64,000 nt of DNA, taken from positions 451,932-515,931 of the forward strand of contig NZ_LGRA01000018.1 of the NCBI RefSeq assembly GCF_003116095.1, in the 5' to 3' direction. Positions 24,745 to 33,398 of the stretch are shown one piece after another. Source of the stretch: Azospirillum sp. TSO35-2. Its GTDB lineage: Bacteria; Pseudomonadota; Alphaproteobacteria; Azospirillales; Azospirillaceae. The notes under the pieces were generated by a model, which was given only the letters and a program-made list of their open reading frames with translations, made no database searches and had not been told where the DNA came from. The translations under genes were made by a program, and so were the position numbers. Numbering within the stretch: position 1 is the first letter of the stretch; each line of letters starts with the position of its first letter.

Positions 24745-25170
24745 ATGCGCATCCTGATCGGTGCCGTCGCCGCCCTGGCGGTGACCGCCGGAGCCGCCCT
24801 GGCCAACGAGTTCGAGCGGGTGCCGCCGGTCACCCACGCCGCCACCCAGAAGGAATGCGGCGAGTGCCACATGGCCTACCAGCCGGGCCTGCTGCCGGCA
24901 TCCAGCTGGAACCGCATCATGGACGGCCTCTCGGACCATTTCGGCGAGAACGCCAGCCTGCCGGCCGAGACCGCCGCGACCATCCGCAACTACCTGACGC
25001 AGAACGCCGGGAGTGGCGATGGACGGCTGATCCGAATCACCGAGCAGCGCTGGTGGCAGCGCAAGCACGACTTCGATCCGGCGATCTGGACGCGCAAGAC
25101 GGTCGGCGCGAAGAGCAATTGCGAGGCATGCCACCGCACGGCGGCGCGGGGCCTCTACGAGGATGACTGA
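24745..25170 (+). CDS. Diheme cytochrome c (DHC family)
   Basis: Periplasmic electron carrier of the DHC family, known partner of SHP. The 141-aa protein has a signal peptide (MRILIGAVAALAVTAGAALA) and two heme sites: CGECH (Cys38, Cys41, His42) and CEACH (Cys126, Cys129, His130). The sequence HMAYQPGLLPASSWNRIM after the first heme is typical. I chose 24745, preceded by GAGGAGGGA, over an ATG five codons upstream. It is the last gene of the cytochrome unit. Confidence 0.88.
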   Translation: MRILIGAVAALAVTAGAALANEFERVPPVTHAATQKECGECHMAYQPGLLPASSWNRIMDGLSDHFGENASLPAETAATIRNYLTQNAGSGDGRLIRITEQRWWQRKHDFDPAIWTRKTVGAKSNCEACHRTAARGLYEDD

Positions 25171-25355
25171 GGAACCCGGCAAGCGGCCGGTCGGCGACGC
25201 GGTCCGGCCGGCGCCGGCCGGCGCCGCGGGGCGAGCGGTTGAACGTCTGTGGAGACTCGAGCCGACGCGATGCTTATAGTGCGCCCGCGCGCCCGGGGCA
25301 GGGTTCCCTGTTCCCGGGCGGGAGTATGGCCGCAGAACGGCGAAGCGGAACGGAC

Positions 25356-26441
25356 ATGACCAGCCACGAAGACGTCTTCGATACGCCAGGGACACGGCAG
25401 CCGATCATTCTGTCGGTCTACAATCAGAAGGGCGGCGTCGGGAAAACGACGACCTCGGTGAATCTTGCCCTGGCGCTGGCCGCGCTGGGCAAGAGCGTCG
25501 TCCTGATCGATTTCGACCCGCAGAGCAGCGCCACCAGCAACTTCCTGCTGCGCGACAAGGCGAAGGTCGGCATCAACGACCTGCTGAGGAAGGAAACCTT
25601 CGTCGAGGATGCCATCACGCCGACCGCCTTCGACGGGCTGTCGATGATCATCGGTGCGCGCAAGCTCTATTCGCTGGAGCACTCGCTGGACCAGCGCGGC
25701 GGGTCCCAGCGCGGCCTGCGCAAGGCGCTGCACTTCTCCAACGATCCGCCGGACTATGTCGTGATCGACTGCCCGCCGGCGCTGGGCCATCTGGCGGCCG
25801 GGGCGCTGGCGGCGTCCGACCAGCTCGTCGTGCCGGTGTTTCCCGGCCGTTACGCGCTGGACGGGCTGCGGCGCACCCTGTCGGTGGTGGAGCACATCCA
25901 GAACGGGCTGAATCCCCACCTGTCGCTGGCCGGCATCCTGATGCTGTCGATCACCAACGACGAGGTCGGGCGGGAATCGCTCACCCAATTGCGCGCCGAG
26001 TTCCCGGAGACGATGTTCCGCACCGCCTTCCCCTACGACGTGGACGTGGTGAAGGCCACCTACCGCCGGATGCCCGCGGCGATCTTCAGTCCGGAGGGGC
26101 GGACGACCGCCCGCTTCATGACGCTGGCCTGGGAGATCATCAACGGTCGCGGCACCACGCCCGCCGAGGGGCCGATGAAGACCGCGCTGGAGCGCATCCG
26201 CTCCTGGCACGAGGCCACCAACGCGTCCTACAGCAACCGCAGCACGACCTCCCTGGACGAGGCGGATGAGACCTCCGGCGGAAGCGGCGGCTCCCGGGCG
26301 GAGCGCGGTCAGGCACGGTCGGGGCGGGCGTTTCCGGCCGCGCTGGTCGGCCTGATCGCCGGCCTGCTCATCGGCTTCGCGCTCGGCGCCGTCGTGGGGC
26401 CGCCCATCCTCGGCAAGGTGCTGGCAAGTCTGGGCGGCTGA
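25356..26441 (+). CDS. ParA/MinD-type ATPase with C-terminal membrane anchor
   Basis: The 361-aa protein has a deviant Walker A (NQKGGVGKTT, residues 23-32), Walker A' in VLIDFDPQSS and Walker B in YVVIDCPPALG, as in ParA-family ATPases that position DNA or protein complexes. After residue 290 comes a low-complexity Ser/Gly/Arg linker, then a hydrophobic segment, AFPAALVGLIAGLLIGFALG, near the C-terminus. Soluble ParA proteins lack such a helix. No parB or partition site is adjacent. Upstream in-frame starts at 25326 and 25239 have poorer ribosome spacing. Cargo unknown. Confidence 0.82.
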   Translation: MTSHEDVFDTPGTRQPIILSVYNQKGGVGKTTTSVNLALALAALGKSVVLIDFDPQSSATSNFLLRDKAKVGINDLLRKETFVEDAITPTAFDGLSMIIGARKLYSLEHSLDQRGGSQRGLRKALHFSNDPPDYVVIDCPPALGHLAAGALAASDQLVVPVFPGRYALDGLRRTLSVVEHIQNGLNPHLSLAGILMLSITNDEVGRESLTQLRAEFPETMFRTAFPYDVDVVKATYRRMPAAIFSPEGRTTARFMTLAWEIINGRGTTPAEGPMKTALERIRSWHEATNASYSNRSTTSLDEADETSGGSGGSRAERGQARSGRAFPAALVGLIAGLLIGFALGAVVGPPILGKVLASLGG

Positions 26442-26479
26442 CCGGACCGGCGATGGTGCGCCGCACCCTGAACGCAAGC

Positions 26480-26505
26480 CCCTGGACGCAAGCCGTGGTC
26501 CAGGG
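26480..26505. terminator. Hairpin 1 between convergent genes
   Basis: Perfect 8-bp stem CCCTGGAC (26480-26487) and GTCCAGGG (26498-26505) with a 10-base loop, 38 bases after the ParA-like stop. Confidence 0.5.
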
Positions 26506-26515
26506 ACGCGCCCCA

Positions 26516-26553
26516 GAGTCTGTCAGGCTCTGACTGAAGCACCTGACAGACTC
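26516..26553. terminator. Hairpin 2, likely bidirectional terminator
   Basis: Perfect 12-bp stem GAGTCTGTCAGG (26516-26527) and CCTGACAGACTC (26542-26553) with a 14-base loop. It is followed on the plus strand by CTCTTTGGTTTT. It lies between the ParA-like gene and the 3' end of the minus-strand decarboxylase operon, so it can end transcription from both sides. Confidence 0.75.
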
Positions 26554-26614
26554 GGGCTCTTTGGTTTTCCGTGCGATTCACGGTTCAAGCGATGCCGCTT
26601 GAACCGATCGCACT

Positions 26615-27742
26615 CTAACGCAGCATCGCCAGGAAATAGCCGGCGACGACCGCGGTGCCGATCACGCCGGCGACGTTCGGGCCCATGGCGTGCATCAGCA
26701 GGAAATTCTGCGCGTCGGCCTTCTGCCCTTCCACCTGCGACACGCGGGCGGCCATCGGGACGGCGGACACGCCGGCCGAGCCGATCAGCGGGTTGATCTT
26801 GTCGCGGCAGAACAGGTTCATCAGCTTCGCCATCAGCACGCCGGCCGCGGTGGACACCGCGAAGGCGACGACGCCGAGCGCCAGGATCGCCAGCGTTTCC
26901 GCCTGCAGGAAGCGTTCGCCGGTCATGGTGATGCCGACGCTGGTGCCGAGGAAGATGGTGACGACGTTGATCACCTCGTTCTGCGCCGCCTTGGACAGCC
27001 GCTCGGTCACGCCGCTCTCGCGCAACAGGTTGCCCAGCATCAGCATGCCGATCAGCGCCGACACCGCCGGCACCAGCAGCACGCAGGCGACCGTCACCAC
27101 CACGGCGAAGATCACCTTTTCCAGACGCGACACCTTGCGGAGCTGGCGCATGCGGATGCGCCGCTCCCCCTCGCTGGTCAGCGCGCGCATGATCGGCGGC
27201 TGGATCAGCGGCACCAGCGCCATGTAGGAATAGGCGGCGACCGCCACGGCGGCGAGCAACTCCGGCGCCAGCTTGTTGGTCAGGAAGATCGAGGTCGGGC
27301 CATCCGCCCCGCCGATGATGCCGATGGAGGCGGCCTGCTCCGGCGTGAAGCCGATGACGACGGCGCCGAGATAGGTCACCAGCACGCCGGCCTGCGCCGC
27401 CCCGCCCAGCAGCAGCGTCCGCGGGTTGGCGATCAGCGGACCGAAATCGGTCAGCGCCCCGACGCCGAGGAAGATGATCGGCGGGAACAGCTCCAGATGG
27501 ATGCCCTGGGAGATGTAGTAATACAGCCCGCCCGCGGCGTCGGCGGTCGGCGGGTTGACCAGCCCCTCCGTCGGCAGGTTGGCGAGCAGGGCGCCGAACG
27601 CGATGGGAAGCAGCAACAGCGGCTCGAAATCCCGCCAGATCGCGAGATAGAGCAGCGCACCCACCACGCCCCACATCACCACCATGCTCCAGGTCAGGTG
27701 CGGGATGGCGGTCAGGGCGAACAGGTCGGCCAGGGTGTCCAC
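26615..27742 (-). CDS. Na+-translocating decarboxylase beta subunit (OadB/MmdB/GcdB family)
   Basis: Membrane pump that decarboxylates carboxybiotin and exports Na+. The 375-aa protein has the full set of Na+-site motifs: [20 protein letters not shown] and [20 protein letters not shown], including Asn, Gly, Ser and the Arg that is Lys in MadB. It is the last gene of the minus-strand operon with a biotin carrier, a gamma-type subunit and a carboxyltransferase. It therefore belongs to an enzyme separate from malonate decarboxylase. The acyl substrate depends on the carboxyltransferase at 28559-30112. Confidence 0.93.
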   Translation of the reverse strand: MDTLADLFALTAIPHLTWSMVVMWGVVGALLYLAIWRDFEPLLLLPIAFGALLANLPTEGLVNPPTADAAGGLYYYISQGIHLELFPPIIFLGVGALTDFGPLIANPRTLLLGGAAQAGVLVTYLGAVVIGFTPEQAASIGIIGGADGPTSIFLTNKLAPELLAAVAVAAYSYMALVPLIQPPIMRALTSEGERRIRMRQLRKVSRLEKVIFAVVVTVACVLLVPAVSALIGMLMLGNLLRESGVTERLSKAAQNEVINVVTIFLGTSVGITMTGERFLQAETLAILALGVVAFAVSTAAGVLMAKLMNLFCRDKINPLIGSAGVSAVPMAARVSQVEGQKADAQNFLLMHAMGPNVAGVIGTAVVAGYFLAMLR

Positions 27743-27752
27743 GATGGGCCTC

Positions 27753-28160
27753 TCAGCGCAAGGTCATCAGCACTTGCCCCTCCTGCACGGAGACGCCCGC
27801 CGCAACGGCGATGGCGCCCACGGTGCCGGAGCGGGGTGCTGCGATGGTGGTCTGCATCTTCATCGCCTCCAGCACCAGCAGGGGGTGCCCGGCCTCCACC
27901 GTCCGGCCGACCTCCACCCCGACCGAGACGATGACGCCGGCCATCGGGCTGACGACGTCGCCGGGGGCGACCGGCCGGGCTTCGACCCGGTCCGCCCGCG
28001 GCGGGGCCAGGTGCTCGCCGGTCGCCGGGGCGGCGCTGCTGACGGGGTAGGGGGCGGCGCCCGCCGGCGGAAGGCGTGGCGCTTCGGCGCCGGCGCCGTC
28101 CAGTTCCTCAACGGTGACGTCGTAGGCCACGCCTTCGACGGTGATGCGCAAACGTCTCAT
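27753..28160 (-). CDS. Biotin carboxyl carrier subunit (MmdC/GcdC-like)
   Basis: The 135-aa protein has a short N-terminal region ([20 protein letters not shown]), an Ala/Pro-rich flexible linker (about 25-65), and a C-terminal biotinyl domain with EAMKM; Lys101 is the modified residue. This layout is that of separate biotin subunits of Na+-pumping decarboxylases. Its ATG overlaps the stop of the gamma-type gene (28157-28160) and it ends 10 bases before the beta subunit. The BirA at 6743 may also serve it. Confidence 0.9.
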   Translation of the reverse strand: MRRLRITVEGVAYDVTVEELDGAGAEAPRLPPAGAAPYPVSSAAPATGEHLAPPRADRVEARPVAPGDVVSPMAGVIVSVGVEVGRTVEAGHPLLVLEAMKMQTTIAAPRSGTVGAIAVAAGVSVQEGQVLMTLR

Positions 28161-28549
28161 GAGTCGGCCTCCGGCCCTTTGCCATGTGCGGGCAGGGCGG
28201 CTGAGGGGGGATGGGGATTGTCGGCATGCGGCGGGCCGGGCACCGCCCAGCCCCAGCGCACGCGGTGGGACGCGAACTGCTCGGTCCGGCCATGCTGCGT
28301 CCAACCCGCCGCCATGTGCGCCGGGGCGGTGACCCGCAGCACCCGGCCGCGTCCGCCGGTGATCGTCGCGACCGCGGCGGCGATGGCCGCCAGATGGTGC
28401 GGCGGGATGCCCGCCGGCGGGGGGGAGGGCGCGGCCGGCGGCTCCCGCCCAACGAAGGCGCGGCCGATCAGCGCCATGACGCCGTGGAGCAGCGCCAGGG
28501 TGCCCATCACGACGGCGAAGCCGCCGAGGATGAAGAGGATCTGCTGCAT
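28157..28549 (-). CDS. Gamma/delta-type small subunit of Na+-pump decarboxylase (OadG-like)
   Basis: The 130-aa protein has one N-terminal membrane helix (MQQILFILGGFAVVMGTLALLHGVMALIG), then a Pro/Ala-rich linker and a cytoplasmic tail with HHLAAIAAAVATITGGRGRVLRV, the pattern of OadG/MmdD subunits that hold the complex together. The tail past residue 75 is unusually long and His/Pro-rich. It is coupled to the biotin carrier gene by ATGA and follows the carboxyltransferase by 9 bases. Confidence 0.8.
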   Translation of the reverse strand: MQQILFILGGFAVVMGTLALLHGVMALIGRAFVGREPPAAPSPPPAGIPPHHLAAIAAAVATITGGRGRVLRVTAPAHMAAGWTQHGRTEQFASHRVRWGWAVPGPPHADNPHPPSAALPAHGKGPEADS

Positions 28550-28558
28550 GGCGGCGCC

Positions 28559-30112
28559 CTACAGCGGGATGTTGCCGTGCTTTTTCGGCGGCCGCGTCTC
28601 GCGCTTCGACAGCAGCGTGCGCAGCGCGAGCGACACGGCGGCACGGGTGCGCCGGGGCTCGATGACGTCGTGGATGAACAGGCGCCCGGCCGACTGGTAG
28701 GGCGAGGCGAACTCCTGCCGGTAGACGGCGGCAAGCTCGGCGGCGCGGGCGGCGCGGTCCTCCGCCTGGTCCAGTTCGGTGCGGTGCAGGATGTTGACCG
28801 CCCCCTCCGCCCCCATCACGGCGATCTCCGCCGTCGGCCAAGCGAGCACGAGGTCGGCCCCCATGTCGCGCGAGCACATGGCGAGGAAGGCGCCGCCATA
28901 GGCCTTGCGCATGATGACGGTGATCTTCGGCACGGTGGCCGCGCCATAGGCGAACAGCATCTTGGCGCCGTGGCGGATGATGCCGTGGCGTTCCTGGAAC
29001 ACGCCGGGCAGGAAGCCGGGCACGTCGACCAGGGTGAGCAGCGGGATGCTGAAGGCGTTGCAGAAGCGGATGAAGCGGGCCGCCTTGTCGGCGGCGTCGA
29101 TGTCGAGCGCGCCGGCCTTCACCATCGGCTGGTTGGCGACGATGCCCAGCACGATGCCGTCGACGCGCGCGAAGCCGATGACGATGTTGCCGGCGAACAT
29201 CGCCTGCACCTCCAGGAAACGGCCGCCGTCCACCAGCCGGCCGATCACGTCGCGCACGTCGAAGGCCTGGTTGGCGGCCTCCGGCAGCAGCGCTTCCAGG
29301 CCCAAATCGTCTTCCAGCGTGACGTCGGCGTCCAGCCGGTGCGGCGGGTCCTGCATGTTGTTGGAGGGCAGGTACGACAGCAGCTCCCGCACCAGGGCGG
29401 CGGCGTGCCGGTCGTCCTCCGCCACGAAATGGATGTTGCCGGAAACCGACGCGTGCGCCTCGGCGCTGCCGATCTCGTCCATGGTGGTGGCTTGGCCGGT
29501 TGCCGCCTTGATCACCTGCGGGCCGCAGATGAACATGCTGGCGTTCTGCCGGGTCATGATCAGGAAATCCATCAGCGCCGGGCTGTAGGCCGCACCGCCG
29601 GCGCAGGTGCCGCAGATCACCGCCACCTGCGGCACGACGCCCGACAGCAGGACGTTGCGGTTGAAGACCTGCCCGTAGCCCGACAGGCTTTCCACCCCTT
29701 CCTGGATGCGGGCGCCGCCGGAGTCGTTGAAGCCGACCAGCGGCATGCCGCCGCGCGCGGCGTGGTCCATCACGTCGCAGATCTTCTGCGCGTGCATGCG
29801 CCCCAACGATCCGCCGGACACCATGAAGTCCTGGCTGAAGGCGGCCACCGGACGCCGGTCGACGAAACCGGTGCCGGCCACCACGCCGTCGCAGCACAGC
29901 TCCTTCCCCTCCATGCCGAAATGGCGGGTGGCGTGCTGCACATGCAGGCCGAATTCCTGGAAGGTGCCCGCCGCGAACAGCAGGTCCAGCCGCTCGCGCG
30001 CGGTCAGCAGGCCCTTGGCGTGCCGCTGCGCGATCTTGTCCTCGCCGCCCGACGATTGTGCCTTGCGGCGGCGCTCCTCCAGGTCTTTCAGCAGATCCTG
30101 CCTGATCGCCAT
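28559..30112 (-). CDS. Acyl-CoA carboxyltransferase subunit (MmdA/PccB family) of a decarboxylase pump
   Basis: Transfers a carboxyl group between an acyl-CoA and biotin. The 517-aa protein has both crotonase-type halves. The N half has FNDSGGARIQEGVESLSGYG and GVVPQVAVICGTCAGGAAYSPAL; the C half has VDVPGFLPGVFQE and RKAYGGAFLAMCSRDMGADLVLAWP. The C-terminus ends in RETRPPKKHGNIPL as in propionyl/methylmalonyl-CoA enzymes. No biotin carboxylase gene is next to it, and the beta pump is, so it should act in the decarboxylating direction. Methylmalonyl-CoA or malonyl-CoA-type esters are the usual substrates; which one is used here is not shown by sequence. Confidence 0.88.
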   Translation of the reverse strand: MAIRQDLLKDLEERRRKAQSSGGEDKIAQRHAKGLLTARERLDLLFAAGTFQEFGLHVQHATRHFGMEGKELCCDGVVAGTGFVDRRPVAAFSQDFMVSGGSLGRMHAQKICDVMDHAARGGMPLVGFNDSGGARIQEGVESLSGYGQVFNRNVLLSGVVPQVAVICGTCAGGAAYSPALMDFLIMTRQNASMFICGPQVIKAATGQATTMDEIGSAEAHASVSGNIHFVAEDDRHAAALVRELLSYLPSNNMQDPPHRLDADVTLEDDLGLEALLPEAANQAFDVRDVIGRLVDGGRFLEVQAMFAGNIVIGFARVDGIVLGIVANQPMVKAGALDIDAADKAARFIRFCNAFSIPLLTLVDVPGFLPGVFQERHGIIRHGAKMLFAYGAATVPKITVIMRKAYGGAFLAMCSRDMGADLVLAWPTAEIAVMGAEGAVNILHRTELDQAEDRAARAAELAAVYRQEFASPYQSAGRLFIHDVIEPRRTRAAVSLALRTLLSKRETRPPKKHGNIPL

Positions 30113-30174
30113 AACCGTTCACTCCAAATCCTGGGCGGGCCCGGGGGGTGGTCGGATCCGGACCCTGCCCGTCG

Positions 30175-31725
30175 CTATTCTCCGTTGCCGGCCGGATCGG
30201 ACGCCAGCGCGGCGTTGTCGGTGCCACCATCCGTCGCAGGCACGCCGGGCTTCCGCCACAGCCGCCGGACCAGCGGCAGCAGCAGGGTGACGATGGCGAC
30301 CGCCAGGAGGCAGACGGTGATCGGCCGGTTGTAGAGGAAGTCATAGCTTCCCCCGGACAGCGACAGGGCGCGCCGGAAATTGGCCTCCGCCATCGGCCCC
30401 ATGATCAGGGCCAGCACGACCGGCGAGGCCGGGAAGTCCCATTTCTGCATGAAGTAGCCGATGATGCCGGCCGCCAGCATGATGCCGACGTCGAACATGC
30501 TGTTGTTCAGGGCGTAGGTGCCGACGATGCACAGCGCCAGGATCACTGGCGTCAGCACCGATTTCGGCATCTGCAGGATGCGGCCCATCACCCGCAGCGA
30601 CGCCAGCCCCAGCACCAGCATCAGCACGTAGCAGACCAGCATGCCGGCGAACAGCGTGAAGACCAGGTCGGCATGCTCGCGGAACAGCAGAGGACCGGGC
30701 TGCAGCCCCTGGAGCGTCAGCGCGCCCAGCATCACCGCGGTGACGGCGTCGCCCGGGATGCCGAGCGTCAGCATGGTCAGCAGGGCGCCGCCGGTGCAGC
30801 CGTTGGCGCCGGATTCACAGGCGGCGACGCCCGCCAGTTCGCCCTTGCCGTAATTGTCCGGCGTCTTGCTGAAGCGCTTGGCCTCGTTGTAGGCGACGAA
30901 GGCGGCGATGTCGGCGCCGGCCCCCGGGATGATGCCGATGATGATGCCCAGCACCGAGGACCGGCCGACCGTCGGCAGCATGCGGCGATAGGTGGCCCAG
31001 GGCGGGATGATCCGGCCCAGCGTGGTGCCCAGGCTGTTGCGGACAGCCGGGTCCTCCATCGACTTGAAGGCCTCGGCGGCGGCGAACAGGCCAATCATCA
31101 CCGGGATGAAGGGCACGTTGAACAGTTCGGTGTAGCCGCCGGTGTAGCGCGGGAAACCGCCCATCGGGTCGAGACCGACCGTCGCGATCAGCAGGCCGAG
31201 GAAGCCGGCGATCAGCCCCTTCGTCACCGATTTGCCCGAGATGCTGGCGATGATGCTGAGGCCGAAGACGGCCAGCGCGAAGCTCTCCGACGCGCTGAAC
31301 TCCAGCGCGAAGCTCGCCAGCAGCGGCGCCAGGAAGATCAGCACGAAGACGCTCAGCGTGCCGCCGAGGAACGAGGAGCAGGTGGCGGTGCCGAGCGCGA
31401 TGCCGGCCTGACCCTTCTTGGTCAGTTCGTAGCCGTCCATGGCGGTGGCCGCGGCGGCCGGCGTGCCGGGGATCTTCAGCAGGATCGCGGTGATCGACCC
31501 GCCATAGACGCCGCCGAAGAAGACGCCGCAGATCATCAGCAGCCCCGACAGCGGATCGAGCCCGAAGGTGAAGGGCAGCAGGATGGCCACGCCCATGGTT
31601 GCGGTCAGGCCGGGCAGGGCGCCGATCACGATGCCCACGATGACACCGACCACGCACAGCAGCAGGGCGAGGGGCTGCGTCAGGAGCGTCTGGAAGCCCC
31701 TCATCAGCATGTCGAGTTCGTACAT
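30175..31725 (-). CDS. tctA: Tripartite tricarboxylate transporter, large membrane subunit TctA
   Basis: The 516-aa protein has about 11-12 hydrophobic helices and the family signatures GALPGLTATMGVAILLPFTF near the N-terminus and IIGIIPGAGADIAAFVAYNEAK in the middle. I chose the ATG at 31725 (MYELDMLMRG), with a GGAGAG site, instead of the longer open frame. It works with TctB and the binding protein TctC directly upstream. TTT systems take up di- and tricarboxylates such as citrate, tartrate or aromatic acids; here the product probably feeds the carboxyltransferase downstream. Confidence 0.93.
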   Translation of the reverse strand: MYELDMLMRGFQTLLTQPLALLLCVVGVIVGIVIGALPGLTATMGVAILLPFTFGLDPLSGLLMICGVFFGGVYGGSITAILLKIPGTPAAAATAMDGYELTKKGQAGIALGTATCSSFLGGTLSVFVLIFLAPLLASFALEFSASESFALAVFGLSIIASISGKSVTKGLIAGFLGLLIATVGLDPMGGFPRYTGGYTELFNVPFIPVMIGLFAAAEAFKSMEDPAVRNSLGTTLGRIIPPWATYRRMLPTVGRSSVLGIIIGIIPGAGADIAAFVAYNEAKRFSKTPDNYGKGELAGVAACESGANGCTGGALLTMLTLGIPGDAVTAVMLGALTLQGLQPGPLLFREHADLVFTLFAGMLVCYVLMLVLGLASLRVMGRILQMPKSVLTPVILALCIVGTYALNNSMFDVGIMLAAGIIGYFMQKWDFPASPVVLALIMGPMAEANFRRALSLSGGSYDFLYNRPITVCLLAVAIVTLLLPLVRRLWRKPGVPATDGGTDNAALASDPAGNGE

Positions 31726-31756
31726 GTCGTCTCTCCGGTGAGAGATGGAGCCGCGG

Positions 31757-32287
31757 CTATTCGAAGAGGCTGCCCACGGGCAACGGAACCTGAAGGCCGG
31801 TCGAGAAGGTGACGTAGATGATGGCGGTCGCCACAACGGCGATCAGCGGGTTCAGCAGCTTTCCGCGCTGGCCCATCAGTCCCATGATCCCCGACAGGTA
31901 GAGCGCCGTGGCGATGGCGAACCCGATGTAGGAGATCGCGACCAGGCACAGCGCCGTCGCCCCGATGCCGAGCGCCACGTTGATCCGGCCGGCGCCGCGG
32001 CCGGTCGCCGGTCGGGCGGGCTCGGGCCTGGCGGCGGGCTTGCGCAGCGTGTGGACGATCAGGATGCCGCACAGCACGATCAGCGCGCCGGCGTACAGGA
32101 TGGGAAAGCGCGCCGGCCCGACGTCGGCCGCCAGCGAGGTGGCGGGGAAATCGGCGGTTGCCACGATCGCCGCGACGGCGACCACCATCACGATGGCGGC
32201 GATGATCAGGTTGGCGATGCGGTCGGCACGGCTGATGCCGGAGGCGTCCCCGGCGGCGCTGTCGCGCCCGGTCGGTGCATGGCTCAT
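31757..32287 (-). CDS. tctB: Tripartite tricarboxylate transporter, small membrane subunit TctB
   Basis: The 176-aa protein has four hydrophobic helices (for example ANLIIAAIVMVVAVAAIVA and ALYLSGIMGLMG) and the low sequence conservation normal for TctB. The ATG at 32287 (MSHAPTGRD) follows AGGAG. It lies between tctC and tctA, 31 bases before tctA. Confidence 0.85.
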   Translation of the reverse strand: MSHAPTGRDSAAGDASGISRADRIANLIIAAIVMVVAVAAIVATADFPATSLAADVGPARFPILYAGALIVLCGILIVHTLRKPAARPEPARPATGRGAGRINVALGIGATALCLVAISYIGFAIATALYLSGIMGLMGQRGKLLNPLIAVVATAIIYVTFSTGLQVPLPVGSLFE

Positions 32288-32367
32288 GATGCGGTCTCCT
32301 CGATGGGCGGGGCCCCCCGCGACGGTCGCCCGTCCGGGGGGGCGGCCCGACACCTTGCGGCGCGGGC

Positions 32368-33339
32368 TTACTTCGCCATGCCCAGCTTGGTCATCAGGGC
32401 CTTGAAGAAGGCGTTGTCCTTCTGCATGGCGGCGCCGAACTCCGGACCGTCGGCGTAGGCGTAGGTCAGGTTCATCTTGGCGAGCGATTCGCGGAAGGAC
32501 GGTTCCTCCGCCGTGGCCTTGGCGGCGGTGCGCAGCGTGTCGACGACGGCCGCCGGGGTCTTCTTCGGCACGACGATGCCGCGCCAGGTGTAGACGGTCA
32601 GGTCGATGCCCTTGTCCTTCAGCGTGGGCACGTCGGGGAAGGCGGCGGCGCGCTGGTCGGCCATCACCGCCAGGATGCGCAGCTTGCCGGCGTTGACGTG
32701 GTTGACGACCTCGGCCGGGCTGACGGTGACCGCCTCGATGTGGTTGCCCAGCAGGGCCGTCACCGCCGGGTTGGCGCCGTCATAGGGGATGTGGTTGAAC
32801 TGGGTGCCGGTCTTTTCCGCCAGCGCTTCAGCGGCGAGATGCCAGATGGCGCCGGTGCCGGAATTGCCGATGCGGACCTTGCCGGGGTTGGCCTTGGCGT
32901 AGGCCAGGAACTCGTCGAACGTCTTCCACGGCGAGTCGACGTTGACCGTGACGGCGCTGGGTTCGGCGTTCAACCGGGCGATCGGGGTGAAGTCGTCGAC
33001 CGAGAAGCGCGCTATGCCCATGTGCGGCAGCATGGCGATCTCCACCGTGCCGACGCCCAGCTTGTAGCCGTCGGGGCGGGCCGCCATGATCTCGCTGAAG
33101 CCGACGGCGCCGGCGCCGCCGGTCTTGTTCACCACGCCGATGGACTGCGGCAGGTGCTTCTTCGCGGCGTCGGCGAAGGCGCGCGCCACGAGGTCGGTGC
33201 CGCCGCCGGCGGCGTAGGGGACGACCAGTTCGATCGGCTTGGCCGGGTAATCGGCGGCCAGCGCGCCGGACGTCATCAACCCCGCCGAGACGACGGCGAC
33301 GGCGGCGGCGGTGCCGGAAACGGACAGAAGGCACGTCAT
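32368..33339 (-). CDS. tctC: TctC/Bug-family periplasmic solute-binding protein
   Basis: Captures the carboxylate for TctAB. The 323-aa protein has a signal peptide (MTCLLSVSGTAAAVAVVSAG to about ALA28) and Bug-family motifs: YPAKPIELVVPYAAGGGTD after the cleavage site, GGAGAVGFSEIMAARPDGY, and SGTGAIWHLAAEAL with the NHIPYDGANPAVTALLGNHIE segment. The ligand carboxylate-binding loops are present, but the ligand cannot be read from them. AGGGAG precedes the ATG. It is the first transporter gene, 59 bases downstream of the IclR regulator on the same strand. Confidence 0.93.
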   Translation of the reverse strand: MTCLLSVSGTAAAVAVVSAGLMTSGALAADYPAKPIELVVPYAAGGGTDLVARAFADAAKKHLPQSIGVVNKTGGAGAVGFSEIMAARPDGYKLGVGTVEIAMLPHMGIARFSVDDFTPIARLNAEPSAVTVNVDSPWKTFDEFLAYAKANPGKVRIGNSGTGAIWHLAAEALAEKTGTQFNHIPYDGANPAVTALLGNHIEAVTVSPAEVVNHVNAGKLRILAVMADQRAAAFPDVPTLKDKGIDLTVYTWRGIVVPKKTPAAVVDTLRTAAKATAEEPSFRESLAKMNLTYAYADGPEFGAAMQKDNAFFKALMTKLGMAK

Positions 33340-33398
33340 TGGTGGCTCCCTTTTCTTGCTGCAGCCCTATGCGCGGGCGTGTTCATGCTGGCGAGTGA

